A DNA stretch of 64,000 bases from Sphingobacterium populi (lineage in GTDB: Bacteria > Bacteroidota > Bacteroidia > Sphingobacteriales > Sphingobacteriaceae). A program made the position numbers and the translations under genes. Location of the stretch: assembly GCF_001586775.1 (NCBI RefSeq), contig NZ_LQXS01000003.1:62001-126000 (forward strand), written 5' to 3'. The notes beneath the pieces are model-generated. The model saw nothing but the letters and a program-made list of their open reading frames with translations, ran no database searches and was not told the origin of the DNA. Positions 28,712 to 37,795 of this stretch are shown here, piece after piece; the stretch's first letter is position 1; every line of letters begins with the position of its first letter.

Positions 28712-30688
28712 ATGTTTTTAAGCTCGGATGTAAAATCAAAGTTATTAATGCACGGACCAAGGTGGTTGGTGTTGCTCATTGACTTTGTAGTTGTCTGGAG
28801 CTGTTTCTGTCTGAGTTATCTGCTCATCATGCGGTTGGTAGGAAAGGTGAATATCAGTACGATGTTGAGTCAATCTGTTGTAGTATCGCTGGTATATTTT
28901 ATTTCCTTCCTCGTTTACAGGCCTTTTAAAGGGATTATTCGTAGAACGAGCCTGAATGATCTTTTCTTGATCGGGAACAGCATATTACTTTCTATGCTAG
29001 TTCTTTTTGTGTCGGCGTATAGTGTCGATTCGTTTTTTTTAAATCAGACATCATCACGTACAATTAGCCATACTATTTTTCATTTTTCCCACACGCAACT
29101 TCTTTTACACGGTATGATGGTGGGAATTACTATGAGTGGGTTGCGACTGCTATATCGTGAATTGTTTCACCAATTGTTTTGGTACAACAAGGAGAATGCG
29201 ATTTCAGTTATACTTTTTGGTGCGGGTAATATGGGGCATAATACGTATAACATGCTGCATTTAGGGTCCAGAAATAGGTATCGGGTCGTAGCCATTGTGG
29301 ATGATAATCCCAAACGTATTGGGAAGCACATAAATGGTTTGCCAGTTCGCCCCTTAAGTCATTTATCGTATGATTTGCTAGGGCAGATCGGTGGAGCGCA
29401 AGAGCTTATTATCGCTATCGACGATATAGACCCTGAACGACTGAGTCGAATCTCTAGTGTGGCAGAGAAACTTCCATTGAAAATCAAGGTAATTCCGCCT
29501 TCCTCCAAATACATCGAAGGAGCCGTCGCAGCGCAGCACATTCGAACCTTGAAAATCGAAGATCTGCTTGGAAGAAAAGCGATTAATATCGATAATCCAG
29601 TCGTGTCCGAAGCATTTCAAGGAAAAACAATACTCGTAACTGGTGGTGCCGGTTCTATTGGTGCTGAATTGGTGCGGCAGATTGCTCGTGCTGCTTGCAA
29701 GAAATTGATTATTGTAGATCAGGCTGAGTCTGCCCTTTACGATGTACAACAGGAGCTCAAGCATCTAAACCGACCCCAGGACATAAAGCCTGTGGTAGGT
29801 GATGTGCGAGACGCTGTTTTTATGGAAGCTCTATTTGAGGCTGAGCGGCCAGACATCATATTCCATGCGGCGGCTTATAAGCATGTGCCATTAATGGAGG
29901 AGAATCCATACGAAGCGGTCTGGACAAATGTGGTTGGTACAACGGTGATTGCGCGATTAGCGGATAAATATGAGGTCGAAAAGTTCGTAATGGTTTCTAC
30001 CGACAAAGCCGTAAACCCTACTAATGTGATGGGTGCTACAAAACGAATCGCGGAGGTGTATGTTGCTGCACTGAATAGAAAATCCAAGACCCCCTATATT
30101 GTGACTCGGTTTGGTAATGTGTTGGGGTCTAATGGCTCTGTGATACCACTTTTTGAACGACAAATAAAAGAAGGTGGGCCTTTGACAATTACACACCCCG
30201 ATATTACGCGGTATTTTATGACTATACCAGAAGCTTGTCAATTGGTGCAAGAGGCTGCCGTTATGGGTAAGGGAGGAGAGGTGTTTGTGTTTGACATGGG
30301 GCGGCCAGTTAGAATTATGGAACTGGCAAAGAAAATGATTGCCCTCAAGGGACTTCAGTATCCTGTTGATATTGATATCAAGATTGTTGGTCTTCGTCCA
30401 GGCGAAAAAGTTTTTGAGGAACTGTTGGCGAATGGTGAAAATACGATCAAAACATATCATGAGAAGATCATGATTGCTAAAGTCAATACGGACGACCTCG
30501 CTGAAAGATATATGGAGATCGAGGAGTTATGCAATTATATAAAATGCATGCCTGCAAGCTATTGTAATATTGAGTTGGTGTCAAGAATCAAGGCTATTGT
30601 GCCAGAATTTAAATCGCAGAACTCAGAATTCATGGTATTGGATGATCCCGAGTTTCTTAACGTGGTTCCGAGTGAGAAATCTGCCTAG
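28712..30688 (+). CDS. membrane-bound UDP-N-acetylhexosamine 4,6-dehydratase (CapD/WbpM/FlaA1 family)
   Basis: A 658-residue protein: about four membrane helices in the first 150 residues, a first Rossmann-like domain (LFGAGNMGHNT, about 168-178), then the SDR catalytic domain with GGAGSIG at 311-317 and STDKAVNPTNVMGATK at 429-444. Full-length WbpM-type enzymes make UDP-4-keto-6-deoxy-GlcNAc on the way to QuiNAc, FucNAc or bacillosamine. I chose ATG 28712 over TTG 28709. A -7-like TATCTTTA at 28647-28654 may drive it. Confidence 0.92.
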   Translation: MFLSSDVKSKLLMHGPRWLVLLIDFVVVWSCFCLSYLLIMRLVGKVNISTMLSQSVVVSLVYFISFLVYRPFKGIIRRTSLNDLFLIGNSILLSMLVLFVSAYSVDSFFLNQTSSRTISHTIFHFSHTQLLLHGMMVGITMSGLRLLYRELFHQLFWYNKENAISVILFGAGNMGHNTYNMLHLGSRNRYRVVAIVDDNPKRIGKHINGLPVRPLSHLSYDLLGQIGGAQELIIAIDDIDPERLSRISSVAEKLPLKIKVIPPSSKYIEGAVAAQHIRTLKIEDLLGRKAINIDNPVVSEAFQGKTILVTGGAGSIGAELVRQIARAACKKLIIVDQAESALYDVQQELKHLNRPQDIKPVVGDVRDAVFMEALFEAERPDIIFHAAAYKHVPLMEENPYEAVWTNVVGTTVIARLADKYEVEKFVMVSTDKAVNPTNVMGATKRIAEVYVAALNRKSKTPYIVTRFGNVLGSNGSVIPLFERQIKEGGPLTITHPDITRYFMTIPEACQLVQEAAVMGKGGEVFVFDMGRPVRIMELAKKMIALKGLQYPVDIDIKIVGLRPGEKVFEELLANGENTIKTYHEKIMIAKVNTDDLAERYMEIEELCNYIKCMPASYCNIELVSRIKAIVPEFKSQNSEFMVLDDPEFLNVVPSEKSA

Positions 30689-30760
30689 ATTTAGCTTTTC
30701 TTTCGAAATTAAATCGTTTTTTCTTCCTCAATAGTTTTTTCTGATTGTTTGTAACAAGTT

Positions 30761-30791
30761 TTTGATTTTCGATCCACAATAAGTATCATTG
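30761..30791 (+). promoter_or_regulatory. Bacteroidota-type promoter for the TPR-HTH regulator gene
   Basis: TTTG at 30761-30764 is followed after exactly 19 bases by TATCATTG at 30784-30791, one mismatch from TAnnTTTG. The predicted start near 30798 gives a leader of about 27 bases to ATG 30825 and excludes the TTG at 30804 as a well-led start. Confidence 0.55.
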
Positions 30792-30824
30792 TAATGTCAA
30801 CCTTTGAAAAGAACAGCATTATAC

Positions 30825-32543
30825 ATGTCCCGTTTTCTCTACGTGATAGCTTTTTTGTTGTGCAATGTTAGTATACATGCTCAACATAAATCCTTATCGA
30901 ATAAACCTAATAGCGTAGGTAGCTTATCTTCTCTAGAGTCTGTATTAATGGATCAAATTTATCGATCCAAAGATAGCGCAGCGACAGCCGAAAGCCTTAA
31001 TAACCTTCTTCAAACAGCGAAGACAAAAAATAGTGCTGAACTCGAGATAGTTCATGATTTACTTGCGGCAGATCATTATTCTCGTATGGCGGACAAGGTG
31101 AATGCTAAATCTGACCTTTATTATAGAAAAGCGCTATTATCCGCAAAGCGCCTTGATAACAATGAGCTTATCGTAATAGTGCTTATTCGACAAGGATACT
31201 ATTATTTTGTGTATAGGGAACTGGAAACAGCGACTCCATATTTTTTGCAGGCAGGTGAATTGATCGGGCAGGTGGATTATAAATCGGTACCTCTATTTGC
31301 CCGTCATATACATCAAATCTCTACTTTCTACGGGTACATCGGTAACTATTCCGGCGCGATTAAATTATTACAAGAAGGCTTGCCTTATTGTAAAGATGGC
31401 ACATCTCTACACATCAGTATGGTAAACTCCATGGGTGTATATAGCGAAAAACAACAATTACTTGGCCAAGCAGTAGTTCATTTTCAAAGAGCGCTGGGTG
31501 TTGCGGAGCGTAATCAAGATAGTCTTTGGATGGGGATCGTCATTGGTAATCTTGCTTCTATAGAAGAGCAGAAGGGAAATCCCTCAAAAGCTATTCGCTT
31601 GCTACGAGAAAATGTACGATTGTCGGTCAAATACCATGAGCATCTAGATGCGATGCGATCCATGATCAAATTGGCTGAAGTATTGATAGACGTTGGAGGG
31701 TGGCAAGAAGCGGAAGGATATCTTGCGCGCGGTGAGCAGTATGTAAAGGCAAAGCCCTTTTTTTTACCTTTCAAAACTCGGATAGCAAAGTTGCATTCGG
31801 AAATTGCGCGTATAAAGGGAAATCAGACCGAAGAATTACGGTACTTAAAGGCCTACGTGCATTTTGATGATAGCCTACGTGCTACAGAACGTTACGACGA
31901 ATTGCAACGCGCGTATTGGCAGTGGCAATCAGACGATTTTCAACGATCCCTTGCTGCGTCTGATGAAGAGCGAAAAACAACCTTACTATTAGAGCTTACC
32001 TTTGGCCTTCTCGTGACCTCCGTTCTAATTATCATTATACTACTTCTCAATAGAAGCAAGAATAGGTTGAAAATCAAATCCACTCTATTGGAGAAGGAGC
32101 AACTAATCCATGCTATGGAACGCGAAGTGCTGAACAAAGAGTTAGAGACGATCACCAACTCCTGGAAAGAGGCTGACGAAAAATCAAAAGAAAGTAGTAC
32201 GCTGATCGCGGGTCTGCAAAATGATCTAGAAAAACTTGGTAAAGAAAATATCAACATCAAAGTGCGCTCTGCAGAAGCGCTAGATGAGTTGCTGAAAGAG
32301 CCTATTATGACCGATGATAGATGGACCAAATTCAAGCTTACATTTGATCAGGTATTTCCGGATTATTTAAAGAAGAAAAAGCTGAAATACCCCCGACTTA
32401 CAGAAGGTGATCTTCGACTTCTTGCGCTAATAAAATTGAATTACAGCAATATGGGAATGTCTACTTTGCTCGGTATTTCGATGGATGGCGTGAAGAAAGG
32501 AAAACAGCGTCTAAAGAAGAAGATGGAAGATCTTGCTAACTGA
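30825..32543 (+). CDS. TPR sensor-regulator with one transmembrane helix and a C-terminal HTH
   Basis: A 572-residue protein built as signal peptide (1-20, ending HAQ), periplasmic TPR-like helical repeats (about 40-360), one membrane helix (386-410), a charged coiled coil (about 415-480) and a LuxR-like HTH: YPRLTEGDLRLLALIKLNYS and MSTLLGISMDGVKKGKQRLKKKM (523-566). This is a familiar Bacteroidota design in which a periplasmic sensor is joined through the membrane to a DNA-binding domain. It stands alone between the two polysaccharide blocks with its own promoter, so it may control one of them; targets are unknown. Confidence 0.8.
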   Translation: MSRFLYVIAFLLCNVSIHAQHKSLSNKPNSVGSLSSLESVLMDQIYRSKDSAATAESLNNLLQTAKTKNSAELEIVHDLLAADHYSRMADKVNAKSDLYYRKALLSAKRLDNNELIVIVLIRQGYYYFVYRELETATPYFLQAGELIGQVDYKSVPLFARHIHQISTFYGYIGNYSGAIKLLQEGLPYCKDGTSLHISMVNSMGVYSEKQQLLGQAVVHFQRALGVAERNQDSLWMGIVIGNLASIEEQKGNPSKAIRLLRENVRLSVKYHEHLDAMRSMIKLAEVLIDVGGWQEAEGYLARGEQYVKAKPFFLPFKTRIAKLHSEIARIKGNQTEELRYLKAYVHFDDSLRATERYDELQRAYWQWQSDDFQRSLAASDEERKTTLLLELTFGLLVTSVLIIIILLLNRSKNRLKIKSTLLEKEQLIHAMEREVLNKELETITNSWKEADEKSKESSTLIAGLQNDLEKLGKENINIKVRSAEALDELLKEPIMTDDRWTKFKLTFDQVFPDYLKKKKLKYPRLTEGDLRLLALIKLNYSNMGMSTLLGISMDGVKKGKQRLKKKMEDLAN

Positions 32544-32990
32544 AATAGTTGTTACGACACCAATGTTGCTAACATATCGAGTTGTTTTTTGTCATATTCA
32601 TAATAAAAGCAATAATATATTATCTTTTTATCATCACTTCATGGGGTGGACAATAGGTGGACACTCTCATGAATGAATACGTACCCAGCCCTGTTTAAAC
32701 GTATTCTTTTATTATTGTCCCTTAATTGTCTACCCTTCTTGCTTCGAGAATCGTTGTTTGCGCGAAAATCTGCATGTATCTTTGGGAATCGAATCGAGAT
32801 TAGGATTTGAAATGCATGTGTGGTCGTAATATCTCCATAATATTGCTGATTATTCATAGTGTTTGACTTTAGAATCGGTGTTTGACATAGTTTTTTTCAG
32901 AATGTTGTTGAAAATGAGTCTTATATGCAATGGCTGTGGTGTAAAAAACGAGAGTTTTGAAAAATTTATTCACTAAATCTTTAAATAAGT
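32544..32990. other. 447-base intergenic stretch between the regulator and the second polysaccharide block
   Basis: No convincing gene. A minus-strand frame of 72 codons (32639-32857) shows no recognisable protein. The 9-base sequence GTGTTTGAC occurs twice in direct orientation at 32859-32867 and 32878-32886, 19 bases apart, followed by TAGTTTTT, which could be a promoter or regulator site for the gene at 32991. No terminator with a clear stem is visible. Confidence 0.5.
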
Positions 32991-34409
32991 ATGTTTAGGT
33001 ATGTTCAAAATCGAGTACTTGTCTACTTGAGAGCCTTTTGGATAGCAACAGATTTTGTTTTTGTGAATTTGGCATTTCTCTTTGCTTTCGATCTGGCGTT
33101 AGAATTGAATTTGATAAAATATATTGATAAATCATCGTCCTCTTTTCAATCCTTATGGATGATGTATAATTTATTAGCTGTCCTAGCTTCACTACTTTCA
33201 CATCTTTACCGTGATATTTCGATGGAGCGCTTGGAGAATATGTTTCGAGCGACACTTCGCGGCGGTGCCGGATTGATCATTTCGTTTGGAATCTGTGTAA
33301 TGTCTGGTTTTCAGTTGGCGCATGCATGGCCTTTTGTTGCCATTCTTTCTGTAGTGCTAGCTGCCTACTTCATTGTGTCTCGTTTTTTCATGACTTACAT
33401 ATATCCAGCATTTGCCAAGAAATTTAATTGGTCCAAGCGAGTTGCTATTATTGGTCATGGCGATCATTTGGCTCCTGTAGCAGAATATTTTGATAGACAA
33501 GGTGACTTTTATAGCATCAATACGATTGGATACAAAGATCCGGACGCGCTGCAAAACAAAGAAAAGACCTTGCAGCGATTTAAGGAATATTTTGAGACAG
33601 TATCCAAAGATGGTATCCACGACGTGTTTTTGGTAACTACGCCCGAGGTCAGTGCATATACTGAAGATTTGATTGTAGCTGCGGATTTCCAATGTGTACA
33701 GCTAAACTTTGTTCCAGCGATCAGTGCAAGGATAACTTATAACGGAAATGAAACCACACAGGTCAAGTTTGATCTGCCCGTGCTTAAATCGCATGAAGAG
33801 CCCATGTCTACCATGGAAAACCGTTTTAAGAAACGGCTAATTGACTTATTCATCAGTAGTATGGTGATTGTCTTCATCCTAAGTTGGATGATTCCTATCA
33901 TTGGCTTAATCATCAAGATTCAAAGTCCGGGGCCAATCTTTTTTAAGCAACCACGTTCTGGGAGAAACAATCGGGCTTTTGGTTGCTATAAATTTAGAAG
34001 CATGGTGGTGAACAAACAATCTAACGCGCAACAAGCCAGCAAAGGTGATAAGCGAATTACATCGATTGGACATTTTCTGCGAAAAACGAATCTGGATGAA
34101 TTTCCACAATTTATTAATGTGTTTCTAGGACAAATGAGTGTCGTAGGCCCAAGGCCACACATGTTGTCGCACACAGAGCATTATAGTCAACTGATTCAAC
34201 ATTATATGGTTCGCCACTTCGTGAAACCGGGAATTACAGGTTGGGCGCAAGTAAACGGATTCAGAGGAGAAACTAAAGATCCGGCATTAATGGCCAAACG
34301 GGTAGAATACGATATTGAATACTTAAGAAACTGGTCAGCCATGCTTGACTTTAAGATCGTATGCATGACGGCTATTAATATGATAAAAGGGGAAGAAAAC
34401 GCTTATTAA
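32991..34409 (+). CDS. undecaprenyl-phosphate hexose-1-phosphate transferase (WcaJ-type polyprenyl phosphotransferase)
   Basis: Initiating enzyme of 472 residues. Four membrane helices fill the first 140 residues, a Rossmann-like CoA-binding domain follows (RVAIIGHGDH from about 150), then a re-entrant helix and the catalytic Bac_transf domain: KRLIDLFIS, CYKFRSM, the DE pair D369-E370 in LRKTNLDEFPQF, VGPRP and KPGITGWAQVNGFRGET. It probably loads glucose- or galactose-1-phosphate on undecaprenyl phosphate and opens the second polysaccharide cluster. A WecA-type initiator exists separately at 27190. Confidence 0.93.
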   Translation: MFRYVQNRVLVYLRAFWIATDFVFVNLAFLFAFDLALELNLIKYIDKSSSSFQSLWMMYNLLAVLASLLSHLYRDISMERLENMFRATLRGGAGLIISFGICVMSGFQLAHAWPFVAILSVVLAAYFIVSRFFMTYIYPAFAKKFNWSKRVAIIGHGDHLAPVAEYFDRQGDFYSINTIGYKDPDALQNKEKTLQRFKEYFETVSKDGIHDVFLVTTPEVSAYTEDLIVAADFQCVQLNFVPAISARITYNGNETTQVKFDLPVLKSHEEPMSTMENRFKKRLIDLFISSMVIVFILSWMIPIIGLIIKIQSPGPIFFKQPRSGRNNRAFGCYKFRSMVVNKQSNAQQASKGDKRITSIGHFLRKTNLDEFPQFINVFLGQMSVVGPRPHMLSHTEHYSQLIQHYMVRHFVKPGITGWAQVNGFRGETKDPALMAKRVEYDIEYLRNWSAMLDFKIVCMTAINMIKGEENAY

Positions 34410-34438
34410 CATCTATTTATAATATCAAATCAACCTTT

Positions 34439-35179
34439 ATGAAATTTAAATTCACATTAGTCGTGATGATGCTGTTCGCTTTGTGCAGCCTTTTCGCCAG
34501 CACAAGCGTGCTCGCAAATGGTGGCGATCGAGACAGTATCCCTGCATCGGCCTATGAGTACGGTTATCCGTATCCAGTAGGATTAGGTGTGCACGTCGGA
34601 ACAACCGGCGTAGGCGTACACTACTATCAGCCGTTGGGCACTCACTTCGGAGCGCGATTGGCCGGTAGTTTTATGCCGTTTAATACTAAGATTAAAGGAA
34701 ACTACAGTAATCGCGATACCAGAACAAACGTTTTTGCTAATGCGCACAATGTTTCCTTATTGTTCGGCTGGACTCCCTTTGCTTCAAGAACAGGATTTTT
34801 TCGTTCTTTCAATGTGCAATTGGGTGGAGCCTACTTTTTCAAATTAGATGGCAGATTGGAAACACGCTTAGCTGATCCATACCGTTACGGGGAGATTGCG
34901 GTAGATCCAGAATATGTAGGTACAATTACGACGCGCGTGAATTGGAAAGAGACTGTCAATCCCTATGCAGGTATAGGTTGGAGTAATATTGTGATCGATA
35001 GTCGATTCTCTATGAATATTGATTTAGGAGCTTATTATTTATCGAAGCCGTCAGTTCGTATGGAAGCAAGCGGTTTATTGGAAGAAAATGTGGCTAATGC
35101 GTCGCGGATCGAAAATAACATTCGCAACTATCGTTATCTACCACGTGTTGAAATTGGATTCAGTTACCGTTTCTGGTAA
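34439..35179 (+). CDS. outer-membrane beta-barrel protein of unknown function
   Basis: A 246-residue protein with signal peptide (MKFKFTLVVMMLFALCSLFA, cleavage after SVLA) and amphipathic strands, ending RVEIGFSYRFW, a barrel C-terminus. It lies 29 bases after the initiating transferase and before a large lipoprotein, so it is part of the second operon. It may assist surface attachment or secretion; there is no family I can name. Confidence 0.75.
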   Translation: MKFKFTLVVMMLFALCSLFASTSVLANGGDRDSIPASAYEYGYPYPVGLGVHVGTTGVGVHYYQPLGTHFGARLAGSFMPFNTKIKGNYSNRDTRTNVFANAHNVSLLFGWTPFASRTGFFRSFNVQLGGAYFFKLDGRLETRLADPYRYGEIAVDPEYVGTITTRVNWKETVNPYAGIGWSNIVIDSRFSMNIDLGAYYLSKPSVRMEASGLLEENVANASRIENNIRNYRYLPRVEIGFSYRFW

Positions 35180-35209
35180 ACACTATTCAACCATTAGCAA
35201 TTGACAAAC

Positions 35210-36829
35210 ATGAAAAAAATAGCTACTTATATATGCGCACTTATTTTACTGAGTGTGACTGGGGCATGTGAAAACCCACTAAAGGATTTTGATTTAATCA
35301 TCAGTACGGAGGTGATCAAACATTCGGCGACTTTGCGCATCGTTGATCAAAACGGAAATACTATCAATGGCGTTTCTGTCACACTTGAATCTGGCGATAC
35401 TCAAGACATCTACAACATGAATGGTTTTCGTGACTTCAAACCAACTGAAAACCTCGTAATCTTTGGTCTAGATCCTAAACGAACTGTTTCTGCGTCCAAT
35501 CCGGTGCGTTTTATGGTTTCAATCGCTGCCAGCGGATACACCACGCAAATTGTTCCCGTTTCTATTACAGATGCATCTGCAGGTATCGAAACCATTATCT
35601 TAAGAAAACCAACGCAAGTTCCAGGAGGTGTAGAGCAGGTTACTCAAAATATAGCACTAGGAGCAAATGGCGCCACTACAGAAGCGATTACTGTTTCATT
35701 ACCTTCTGCCGATGGTGAAGGAGGTCGAGTAGCATTGAGTATTCCGGCGGGTACGCAGTTTAGAGATGCTGCAGGAAATATTATTGTGGGTACTAACCTT
35801 CAAGTAGTAGTCGGTAGCATCAATGGACGTGACCAAAATGCACAATCAGTACTTCCAGGTGGTAGCTTGAGAAGTAACAATGTTATCTTAGCTGGAGGTG
35901 CTAGTGCGGCAGGAACTTTTAGTCCGGCAGCCATTACGGAGATTAATATGGTTATTAATGGCGTGGCTATCCGACAGTTCAGCCAACCTTTGACCGTCAG
36001 TTTACCAGTAAGTGACGATTATATTAGTCCGATTACTGGCCAAACGATCGCAACTGGGAGCAATTTTGACATCTTTAGTAATAGCAGTGACGATGGTCTT
36101 TGGAGATTTGAGCAAAGTATTGCCGTTGGTGGTTCGGCCGCCTCTGGTTATGAGGTTAGCTTCCCAATTACCCACTTGACATTTTTCTTGGCGGGTGAGT
36201 TTGCTGAAGCTTGTTCCGATGAGTCGATCATTAATTTCTCTGGCGAATGGATGTCTAATAGTTCAACTTATCCAGTGACAGTTGAGGCCGTGTGGGGTGG
36301 AAATGTGATCGCATCTGCTCAGTACTCCGTGTCGAGCAATAATGCAAGTATATCTATCGCAAATTTGCCTGCAAACAATGTATCGATCGTAGTGAAGAAT
36401 GCTGCTGGCGCTGTGATCGCAGAAAGTACTTTGGCTACTTGTGGGCAGATTACTCAAATAGTACTACCGAGTCCAGGAGATCCTACCAATGCTGTAGCAA
36501 CATTGCAATTGTACGTACGTTGTCCAGATAAGGTAGACCCTATTACTTTACTGCCAACATTCCAACTATTTTATCGTGTTACTGGTACAAGAGAATTCAA
36601 ATTTTTAGGTACTGTTACCAATGGTTTTTTAAGAACAACTTTACTACGTACTGATGGCACTAAATATGACTTTAAAGCAATCTGGAACAACCGAGTGAAA
36701 GTTGTTGGTGGGAAAACTATTAGTGTAGACAATACTGATACTGTCGGTATACAACCGGGAGATATCATGGGTGAAAAGGCGGGTGCCACCAACTTGGCTA
36801 TTTTGACCGAAGAGTGTGGGAATTTATAA
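35210..36829 (+). CDS. surface lipoprotein with carboxypeptidase-regulatory/Ig-like domains, unknown function
   Basis: A 539-residue lipoprotein: lipobox VTGAC in the first 22 residues, an N-terminal beta-sandwich starting ATLRIVDQNGNTINGVSVTL that resembles carboxypeptidase-regulatory-like folds, a central Gly/Ala-rich beta region (FRDAAGNIIVGTNLQVVVGS), and repeated Ig-like stretches to the C-terminus. I chose ATG 35210; a TTG at 35201 would add MTN. It follows the barrel gene by 30 bases, and the two may form an outer-membrane pair. The function cannot be inferred further. Confidence 0.72.
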   Translation: MKKIATYICALILLSVTGACENPLKDFDLIISTEVIKHSATLRIVDQNGNTINGVSVTLESGDTQDIYNMNGFRDFKPTENLVIFGLDPKRTVSASNPVRFMVSIAASGYTTQIVPVSITDASAGIETIILRKPTQVPGGVEQVTQNIALGANGATTEAITVSLPSADGEGGRVALSIPAGTQFRDAAGNIIVGTNLQVVVGSINGRDQNAQSVLPGGSLRSNNVILAGGASAAGTFSPAAITEINMVINGVAIRQFSQPLTVSLPVSDDYISPITGQTIATGSNFDIFSNSSDDGLWRFEQSIAVGGSAASGYEVSFPITHLTFFLAGEFAEACSDESIINFSGEWMSNSSTYPVTVEAVWGGNVIASAQYSVSSNNASISIANLPANNVSIVVKNAAGAVIAESTLATCGQITQIVLPSPGDPTNAVATLQLYVRCPDKVDPITLLPTFQLFYRVTGTREFKFLGTVTNGFLRTTLLRTDGTKYDFKAIWNNRVKVVGGKTISVDNTDTVGIQPGDIMGEKAGATNLAILTEECGNL

Positions 36830-36943
36830 AATTAATACAACGTGAAAAATAGTGTACTCCATCTGGTTTTTAGAAATTCTCCGAATACGATTCGTAGACA
36901 ACAAAATCTGTATGGTTTACCAAAGAAACAAGTGTTAGCTTGT

Positions 36944-36995
36944 AATTGTAGGGAAATATCCCGGACGGTCGCTCCGGCCGGGTATTTCTACAATT
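36944..36995 (+). terminator. imperfect GC-rich hairpin between the lipoprotein gene and the tyrosine-phosphatase gene
   Basis: AATTGTAG (36944-36951), AAATA and CCCGG pair with CCGGG, TATTT and CTACAATT (36988-36995), with small bulges at 36952-36953 and 36959 and a 13-base loop. The loop arm can also form a CCGGA/TCCGG stem. No T-run follows, so it may be an attenuator, an RNA-stability element or a weak terminator dividing the operon. Confidence 0.45.
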
Positions 36996-37017
36996 ATTTG
37001 GCTTACTAATACAAACT

Positions 37018-37761
37018 ATGCTAAACATCTTCCGAGCAAAAAGAAAGTTTCAGAATTTAGAATGGATGCAGATTGATATGCATTCTCACATCTTGCCAAG
37101 TTTAGACGATGGCGCTGCAACATTGGAAGATAGTTTACAATTGATCCAGCGTTTATCAGGATTGGGAATCCAGAAGTTTTTTTTTACTCCGCATATCTTC
37201 GAAGGTATGTACCCCAATACCGCACAATCAATTGCAAATGCATACGAAAAAATCGTGCTGAGTAAGTACGCCGAGTTAGCTGGAGGATACGCGGCTGAAT
37301 ATATGGTCGATACGTATTTTGCTGGTTTGATACAGAATGGAGAAGGTTTAATCACACTGCCTAACAACTATGTCTTAATAGAGATGTCATATATTCAGGA
37401 AAGCACGCTGATTGAGAAAGCCATTTTTGACTTACAAGTGAATGGCTATAAACCCATATTGGCTCATCCTGAACGCTATGTCTTTTATCATGGCAATGTA
37501 AATGCCATTAAGCGGCTACGAGAATTAGGCTGTTTGCTCCAACTCAACCTGCTATCACTTTACGGCTATTATGGTTCTAATGAAAAAAAGGCAGCGCGGC
37601 AATTAAGTGAGAAAGGTTTGGTGGATCTGGTCGGTAGCGACGTTCATCATATGCGACACATCAAAGCGCTCGAACACTGGATCGGAAAAGAGGATTTATG
37701 GCCCTACTTGAAGCAATGTAAATTACAAAATCAGGCATTATTCGACACGGTCGATGTCTGA
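37018..37761 (+). CDS. PHP-type protein tyrosine phosphatase (CpsB/YwqE family)
   Basis: Metal-dependent phosphatase of 247 residues that dephosphorylates the BY-kinase Wzc. The motif DMHSHILPSLDDGA places H22 and H24 of the PHP metal site, with later FFTPH, HPERY and VGSDVHH motifs supplying the remaining ligands. The length matches CpsB/CapC. It lies just before wza and wzc, the standard arrangement for controlling capsule or EPS chain length by tyrosine phosphorylation. Confidence 0.92.
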   Translation: MLNIFRAKRKFQNLEWMQIDMHSHILPSLDDGAATLEDSLQLIQRLSGLGIQKFFFTPHIFEGMYPNTAQSIANAYEKIVLSKYAELAGGYAAEYMVDTYFAGLIQNGEGLITLPNNYVLIEMSYIQESTLIEKAIFDLQVNGYKPILAHPERYVFYHGNVNAIKRLRELGCLLQLNLLSLYGYYGSNEKKAARQLSEKGLVDLVGSDVHHMRHIKALEHWIGKEDLWPYLKQCKLQNQALFDTVDV

Positions 37762-37795
37762 CAAATCATACTAAAAACCTACAACTACAATTACA

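Noticed and set aside
30794-30824. ATG at 30794 or TTG at 30804 as start of the TPR regulator
   Set aside because: The ATG at 30794 is in another frame, and the TTG adds residues before a normal signal peptide; ATG 30825 fits the predicted transcript start.
32639-32857. 72-codon minus-strand open frame in the long intergenic region
   Set aside because: No recognisable domain or signal peptide, no promoter or ribosome site in front, and its composition looks like chance reading of non-coding DNA.
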